From a bacterium (lineage in GTDB: Bacteria; Armatimonadota; Zipacnadia; Zipacnadales; Zipacnadaceae), in NCBI GenBank assembly GCA_030603495.1, contig JAUVXR010000015.1:1-64000 (forward strand): DNA of 64,000 nt, read 5' to 3'. The notes beneath the pieces are model-generated. The model was not told the DNA's origin. It made no database searches and saw only the letters and a list, made by a program, of their open reading frames with translations. Of this stretch, positions 58,305-64,000 are shown piece after piece. A program made the translations under genes and the position numbers. Position 1 is the stretch's first letter. Every line of letters begins with the position of its first letter.

Positions 58305-59600
58305 ATGGAGGAACCAAAGAAGATCGATGCAACCATTTTGTTCGCAGATATTGTCGACTCCCTGCAACTAGCGAACTACCTAGGAGTGGATAGGTACGAA
58401 GAGGTATTGCGGGAGTGGTACGACATCACAAAGCACGTCATTGAAAACTGCGAACGCCTGGCGCTAAGCCCTATTATGCTCGGCGACGTGTCAATTAGGG
58501 GTGATGAGCTTTGCGTGTTCTTTCGCAGTGGCAGTACCCAGGCCGACATTCGGGCTGCGATGACAGTGGCAGTGGAGACGAAGGTAGGGTGGTTGCTTTC
58601 TGAAACCAACAGGCAACGGTCTGACGAAGGAAAGCCTCCACTGGAAATCGGAGTGGGAATCCACACTGGCTTGGTGGTCGAGGCACACCGCCCGGAAGTC
58701 AGAGCTAACGTCACAGTCATCGGACCAGATGGGCAACAGGTTAAATCTGGCAAGGGCGGGTCTCTCCTGTTGCCGGCACGTGCGGGACTAGAGGGCTTCC
58801 CCATAAGCATTGCCAAGCGGATCGAGGACTGTGCGCGAGAGGGGCGCTTCTCCAAGATAATAGTTAGTCACACGACTCACAAATACCTCGGAGAGACAGG
58901 CTTGGGTGTCGAGTGCGATTATGTGGGCAAGGAGCAGCTTCGGGGGGTCTCGCAGCATTGGGCCGTTTACGAGGTGAAGGGTTGTGAATCTTGGCACATG
59001 TTCCAGGCTGCGCGGGATGACGCAACTGTCGCTCGGCTGGAGACCTGTGTCAACGCCGATCCCGACAACGTGTGGTTGTTGGGGATACTTATGCAGGTAC
59101 ACAGACACCGGAACGAAGCCAAAAGGTGCATGGCGACGGCTGACAGAGCGATACGGGTGGATGATACTAACGCATACGCACACTTCTATCGTGGTATGGC
59201 GCTCGGTATGCTTCAACGGCCAAAGGAGGCACTCCAGGACTTCGACAAGGCTCTTCGTCTCGGCTCACATCACATAATGGTCCGCGTCTACAAGGCTTCT
59301 GCCCTGATACAACTTGGCCAATTAGGTGAGGCCCAAGTGGAATGTGTGGATGTGCTGAAAATGGCCCCCTACCATCCCTCCGCTCACTATAATATTGCGT
59401 GTGTCCATGCTCGCAGGGGCGATACCACAAAAGCAGTGTACCACCTTGATCAGGCAGCAGGCTTCGGGGGTCCGCATATTGTCAAGATGGCGCAAGAGGA
59501 CGACGATTTTGCAGGGATGACAGGCAATCCGTCGTTCGCAAACCTTGTGGCGCGCTGGGACACAGGTGCGCAGACAAACGCTGGGAACGAATCAGGGTGA
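58305..59600 (+). CDS. Class III cyclase-like domain protein with C-terminal TPR repeats
   Basis: A 431-residue protein. The N-terminal domain (about 8-225) follows the adenylate/guanylate cyclase fold: ATILFADIVDSLQLANY with the first metal Asp, SIRGDELCVFF with the second, and LEIGVGIHTGLVVE. The usual VNxAxR appears as ISIAKR, so the transition-state Asn is Ser; an insert of about 25 residues precedes it. Residues 230-420 hold tetratricopeptide repeats (DNVWLLGILMQVHRHRNEA; NAYAHFYRGMALGMLQRPKEALQDFDKAL, in parts). It may be an inactive or altered cyclase used as a sensor. GC is lower than in flanking genes. Its partners are unknown. Confidence 0.75.
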   Translation: MEEPKKIDATILFADIVDSLQLANYLGVDRYEEVLREWYDITKHVIENCERLALSPIMLGDVSIRGDELCVFFRSGSTQADIRAAMTVAVETKVGWLLSETNRQRSDEGKPPLEIGVGIHTGLVVEAHRPEVRANVTVIGPDGQQVKSGKGGSLLLPARAGLEGFPISIAKRIEDCAREGRFSKIIVSHTTHKYLGETGLGVECDYVGKEQLRGVSQHWAVYEVKGCESWHMFQAARDDATVARLETCVNADPDNVWLLGILMQVHRHRNEAKRCMATADRAIRVDDTNAYAHFYRGMALGMLQRPKEALQDFDKALRLGSHHIMVRVYKASALIQLGQLGEAQVECVDVLKMAPYHPSAHYNIACVHARRGDTTKAVYHLDQAAGFGGPHIVKMAQEDDDFAGMTGNPSFANLVARWDTGAQTNAGNESG

Positions 59601-59631
59601 CCGGGTCCACGAGCCAAGGAGAAGGCGCTGC

Positions 59632-60387
59632 ATGGTGAATTCACATGAGCAACTTAAGGACGGCGTGGTACTTGCCGAGATCGGCAGCCACAGCAACGGA
59701 CCGTGGTGTGCCAAGCACGGTGCCGGGTCGGCGCTGGTGGTGCTCGGCACGTTCATTGTTGACGCCCGCGACGACGTGCCATATAACCCCGACTTTGTAT
59801 TCAAACCTGGCCGCGAAAACTATGGTGACTATCTGAACGAGCACGTGGCCGCCGCTCGGGACAGCGGGGCTGCAGTCGGCGTAAGTGTAGCTAGCGTCAA
59901 TCTGGATGATACTATTGACTTCTTGCTGGCCGCTGAAGAGGCGGGGGCGGACTACATCTCAGAATGCTTGCATTCAACTATGGACATGTTTGTCAGCCGG
60001 GGCCTGAGCTCGGCCCTGCTGCGGCAAGAGAACTGGCCTGCGCTGCGCGAGTGGATCAGCGTACTCCTCGATGCCACCAGCCTCCCCTTCATCGCAAAGA
60101 TCGGTGTGCACGACACGCCGAATACCGAGCAAGCTGTTGAGGTGATGGCGGAGGCGGGAGTTAAGATCATCCACGCGAACCTTCATGACGCACTCAGCGA
60201 CGAGGGCTTGCAGGCCCTTAGCCGGCTCAAAAGCTCCGGCCTGTTTCTCATCATCGGCGGCGGAATCAAGACGGCCGAGCAAGCGGGCCGCGTCATCGCA
60301 GCCGGCGCGGATGCGGTGGCCGTGGGCACAGCAGCCATGCAAGACCCTGGTCTGTGTGGGCGACTGCAAGCAGCACTGCACGACTGA
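59632..60387 (+). CDS. TIM-barrel protein, possibly FMN-linked (dihydroorotate-dehydrogenase-like)
   Basis: A 251-residue single-domain barrel. It begins LKDGVVLAEIGSHSNGPWCAKHGAG (in parts), has AAVGVSVASVNLDDTIDFLLAAEEAGADYISE in the middle and ends FLIIGGGIKTAEQAGRVIAAGADAVAVGTAAM (in parts), the phosphate-binding motif of FMN- or phosphosugar-binding barrels. It may be related to the dihydroorotate dehydrogenase or tRNA-dihydrouridine synthase group, but no catalytic residue can be assigned. AAGGAG before ATG 59632 decides the start. It lies between the cyclase-like gene and glyA. The 172 bases after it hold nothing recognised. Confidence 0.55.
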   Translation: MVNSHEQLKDGVVLAEIGSHSNGPWCAKHGAGSALVVLGTFIVDARDDVPYNPDFVFKPGRENYGDYLNEHVAAARDSGAAVGVSVASVNLDDTIDFLLAAEEAGADYISECLHSTMDMFVSRGLSSALLRQENWPALREWISVLLDATSLPFIAKIGVHDTPNTEQAVEVMAEAGVKIIHANLHDALSDEGLQALSRLKSSGLFLIIGGGIKTAEQAGRVIAAGADAVAVGTAAMQDPGLCGRLQAALHD

Positions 60388-60559
60388 GGTGCGACAGCCG
60401 CAAGCAGTATGCGAATGGTCGCCACTCCAATCAAGGCGAAAAGGCCACTGTCGGGAAGGTCGAAGCATAGTTTTCAGCGAAGGGTTGCCAGGTTCTACTA
60501 GAGAGTTCGTCCCCGGGTAACCAATAACTGCCTAGTTGAAAGAAGTGAGGACTACGCCG

Positions 60560-61807
<1,248 letters not shown>

Positions 61808-61826
61808 CGAAAGGACAGTGAATACA

Positions 61827-62528
61827 ATGCGGGTAATGGCAGTAGGTGCGCATCCTGATGACATTGAGTTTCTGTGTGCGGGGACGCTGGCCAAGTATGT
61901 CGAGCGTGGTGATCAGGTCTTTAATGTGGTCTGCACCAACGGCAATATGGGCAGCATCGTAATTCCCCCCGATGAGCTGGCCGAAATGCGTACCAATGAA
62001 GCCAGAAAAGCCGCCGAGACTATCGGGGCGGAGTTTCTGATGATTGGCGAAGAGGACGAGTGGCTCTTTCACGACAAGCGCACCCGCACCCTGATGATTG
62101 ATGCCATTCGCTGGGCCGACCCTGATGTGATCATCACTCACTCGCCCGACGACTACCATCCCGATCATCGCAACGCCTCCGATATGGTGTTCGCCGCCAG
62201 CTTCTTGTCTACGGTTCCACACATCGAGACGGAACATCCTGCCCAGAAAGGCATTGCGGCGATCTTGTATATGGACACCGTTGCGGCGACCAACTTCATC
62301 CCCGAGCTGTACGTGGACATCACCGACACTTTCGACAAGAAGCGCCAAGCGCTGCTGTGCCATCAGAGTCAGGTGCAGTGGATGATGGATCACGACAATA
62401 TGGACGTGGCCGAGTTCATTGATGTGATCGCCCGCACCCGGGGTCACCAGTGTGGTGTCAAGTATGCCGAGGGCTTCCGGGTAGCCAAGCTCTGGCCGCG
62501 CCTCCGCACCGAACGAGTATTGCCGTGA
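61827..62528 (+). CDS. PIG-L family deacetylase (LmbE-like)
   Basis: A 233-residue zinc-dependent N-deacetylase. The metal site is in VMAVGAHPDDIEFLCAGTL (AHPDD) and later THSPDDYHPDHRNASDMV (HPDH). Family members remove acetyl groups from GlcNAc-linked lipids, mycothiol or bacillithiol precursors; the substrate here is unknown. ATG 61827 with AAAGGA upstream is chosen; an earlier in-frame start would overlap glyA. It lies 19 bases after glyA. Confidence 0.9.
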   Translation: MRVMAVGAHPDDIEFLCAGTLAKYVERGDQVFNVVCTNGNMGSIVIPPDELAEMRTNEARKAAETIGAEFLMIGEEDEWLFHDKRTRTLMIDAIRWADPDVIITHSPDDYHPDHRNASDMVFAASFLSTVPHIETEHPAQKGIAAILYMDTVAATNFIPELYVDITDTFDKKRQALLCHQSQVQWMMDHDNMDVAEFIDVIARTRGHQCGVKYAEGFRVAKLWPRLRTERVLP

Positions 62529-62579
62529 CGTATCGGGCGGTGATCTTGCACTCCGGGCTGTCGCCCTTGGTATGATGAC

Positions 62580-62838
62580 ATGACCCCACGCGAACGCATC
62601 TTGGCGGCAATTGAATTCACCGGGCCAGACCGCTGCCCGATCCATCACTATGCCTTTCCAGGTGCGATCTGGCGTCACGGCCAGCGGCTGCTCGACCTGG
62701 CCGACAAGTATCCCGACGACTTCGGCAATGAGCACATCCAGAGTAATACCATCCCCCCTCCCGAAGGGAATGAGGACGCCGAGGACGTCGTGGAGTGGCA
62801 GGACGCGCGGGGCGGGGTGTGGCGGCGAGTGTTGGTAC
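62580..62838 (+). pseudogene. UroD-like N-terminal fragment interrupted by an IS remnant
   Basis: About 85 codons: MTPRERILAAIEFTGPDRCP opens it, then YAFPGAIWRHGQRLLDLADKYPDDF and WQDARGGVWRR follow. This is the N-terminal part of a uroporphyrinogen-decarboxylase-like protein (about 350-400 residues when whole). It then runs in frame, without a stop, into an IS1380 transposase tail. The junction is near 62838. Family members include methyltransferases that work with corrinoid proteins; the barrel active site is lost here. Confidence 0.6.
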
Positions 62839-63530
62839 CCATCGCAAGACGATATCAGGATAGCAGTCTGCGCAAGTACTTGCGGGCCGATGGGGCTTTC
62901 GCCTGTCCCGAAGTCTACCAGTACCTGGAGCAGGAAGGGTTTCAGTACGCCATTCGGCTGCCGGCGAACCCGGTACTGCAACGCCAGATAGAACCGCTGG
63001 TGACTCGGCCAGCGGGCTGGGGGCAGGGCCAGACGATAGTGCAGTATTATGATTTGTCCTACCAGGCGGTCAGCTGGCAACGGCCCCGGCGGGTGATTGC
63101 CAAAGTGCAGTGGCATCGGACCCGGCTGCTGCCTGAGGCGAGCTTTGTGGTGACAAACCTTGGCGCCACACCGCAAACGGTAGTGGAGTTCTACAATCAC
63201 CGAGGCACTGCCGAGCAATGGATCAAAGAGGGGAAGTACGCTCTGCACTGGACCCGCCTATCCTGTCATCGGTTCGTAGCCAATCAAGTACGCTTGGCGC
63301 TGTTTGTCTTGGCCTACAACCTGGGCAACTTCCTGCGGCGGTTAGTGCTGCCGGAGAGTGTACGCCACTGGTCGTTACGCAGTATCCAGGTCAAGCTGAT
63401 CAAGATCGGGGCCAAGGTAGTTCACCATGCCCGACAAGTAATCTTTCAGATGGCCGAGATAGCGGTGCCTAAAGAGCTCTTCGAACAGATTCTGGAACGA
63501 ATCTGGGCTTTAGCGCCTGGCAGCGGGTGA
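62839..63530 (+). mobile_element. IS1380-family transposase remnant (5' truncated)
   Basis: The last 230 codons of an IS1380 transposase: RADGAFACPEVYQYLEQEGFQYAIRLPAN (in parts), VVTNL and the hallmark VVEFYNHRGTAEQWIKEGKYAL, WTRLSC and RLALFVLAYNLGNFLRRL. The final catalytic Glu lies in the RGTAEQWIKEGK region. The 5' half with the DDE Asp residues is missing, so it cannot encode an active enzyme. It is joined in frame to the UroD-like fragment upstream. I could not identify the terminal inverted repeat. The 320 bases after it (63531-63850) contain no recognised gene. Confidence 0.85.
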
Positions 63531-63850
63531 CAGTGTAGTCGACGTCCGAATTATTGACAGTTAGTGTCTGGCCCAGGCAGCAGTGTGCCTCCTAGCTGCT
63601 CAAGCGCTCTCAGAGTTGCTTAATTGCTCACCAGTAAGCTCGGGCAAGGCTATGAATTCTTGATTCTTGCGTTTACGTCGCCAGCACGAGAAGGAATTGA
63701 CCACGGATCCGAAGAACGTATCAGTCGAGTACAGGCAAATGGGAAATCCCGACCAAGCAGGCTGGTTGATATGCCGGTTGGTATGCTGGCAGAACCTGCT
63801 ACCTATGGTTGGGAAATCGAAGAAAACGTCATTCTTTGAGGTGCGAAGCC

Positions 63851-64000
63851 ATGACAGGATGCCAGCGGCTTCTGAGAGCCCTACAGTGCCAGCCGGTCGA
63901 TGAATTGCCCGTGGTGCTCAAGGGACTGGAGCCCTGTAGCCCCATGCGGGTCTACCGTGACGCGAGCTGGGATCGCCTATTTCAGCGCTATGTCGAGACA
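63851..64000 (+). CDS. UroD-like protein, N-terminal part cut by the window edge
   Basis: ATG 63851 opens 50 codons that stay open to the window end: MTGCQRLLRALQCQPVDELP, then VVLKGLEPCSPM and a further RVYRDASWDRLFQRYVET. The R-L-L-x-A-L-x-x-x-P-V-D-x-x-P pattern is the usual start of uroporphyrinogen-decarboxylase-family proteins. Too little is present to say more. Assignment rests on this N-terminal pattern alone. Confidence 0.4.
   Translation, partial: MTGCQRLLRALQCQPVDELPVVLKGLEPCSPMRVYRDASWDRLFQRYVET

Noticed and set aside
63624-63903. Two short plus-strand frames downstream of the IS1380 remnant
   Set aside because: No recognisable domain and poor ribosome sites; the region looks like non-coding or decayed sequence.

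Overview
The window is a GC-rich (roughly 60%), gene-dense bacterial chromosome segment from an organism I cannot name to species. The cell plan looks didermic or at least secretory: several lipoproteins, an RseB-like sigma-regulator cassette, a DegQ-type protease and a BtuFCD uptake system. The prepilin-like protein with an H-X9-DG C-terminal motif, the REP/RAYT elements and the many cobalamin-linked enzymes resemble uncultured Armatimonadota- or Planctomycetes-like genomes. That placement is inference only. I saw no rRNA, tRNA or CRISPR array.

Layout. 1-5.4 kb: B12-binding radical SAM enzyme, GT-C glycosyltransferase, GNAT acetyltransferase followed by a decayed GNAT copy, fucose-isomerase-like protein. 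5.5-10 kb: START-like protein, then a minus-strand block with a FlgM-like protein and the order yhaM, ECF sigma factor, anti-sigma factor, RseB-like protein. 10-10.7 kb: a REP-associated tyrosine transposase surrounded by its palindromic repeats. 10.9-23.5 kb: secreted pentapeptide-repeat protein, nnr, and a surface-glycan region (GT-C and two GT2 enzymes, cupin, amidohydrolase, DacB, flavin reductase, CMP-nonulosonate synthetase and a nonulosonate synthase fused to a second TIM barrel). 23.5-34.2 kb: cupin, Fe-alcohol dehydrogenase, then a long plus-strand cluster joining an octopine-dehydrogenase-like enzyme, a B12-binding protein, an HPS-RraA fusion, a ketopantoate-reductase-like enzyme, a pterin/corrinoid methyltransferase, an amidohydrolase and a GH26-like secreted hydrolase. 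34.3-37.1 kb: minus-strand envelope genes (TPR lipoprotein, foldase, CapA-like lipoprotein). 37.2-44.4 kb: AP-superfamily phosphohydrolase, HflX, Lon-type protease, glycerol-1-phosphate dehydrogenase. 44.4-51.7 kb: two aldo/keto reductases, DegQ-like protease and a riboflavin operon (ribD-ribE-ribBA-ribH), all on the minus strand. 51.7-56.5 kb: a cobalamin riboswitch with a consensus promoter and a terminator, then a prepilin-like gene, btuF, a Dph6-like PP-loop ATPase, btuD and btuC. 56.6-64 kb: purH, a class III cyclase-TPR protein, a TIM-barrel protein, glyA, a PIG-L deacetylase, a UroD-like stub fused to an IS1380 transposase remnant, and the start of another UroD-like gene at the edge.

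Two themes stand out. First, B12: a riboswitch-controlled uptake operon that includes a pseudopilin, and a separate putative B12/C1 catabolic cluster. Second, gene decay: truncated copies of radical SAM, GNAT, MBL-hydrolase, UroD-like and IS1380 genes lie beside intact genes, together with dispersed REP hairpins.
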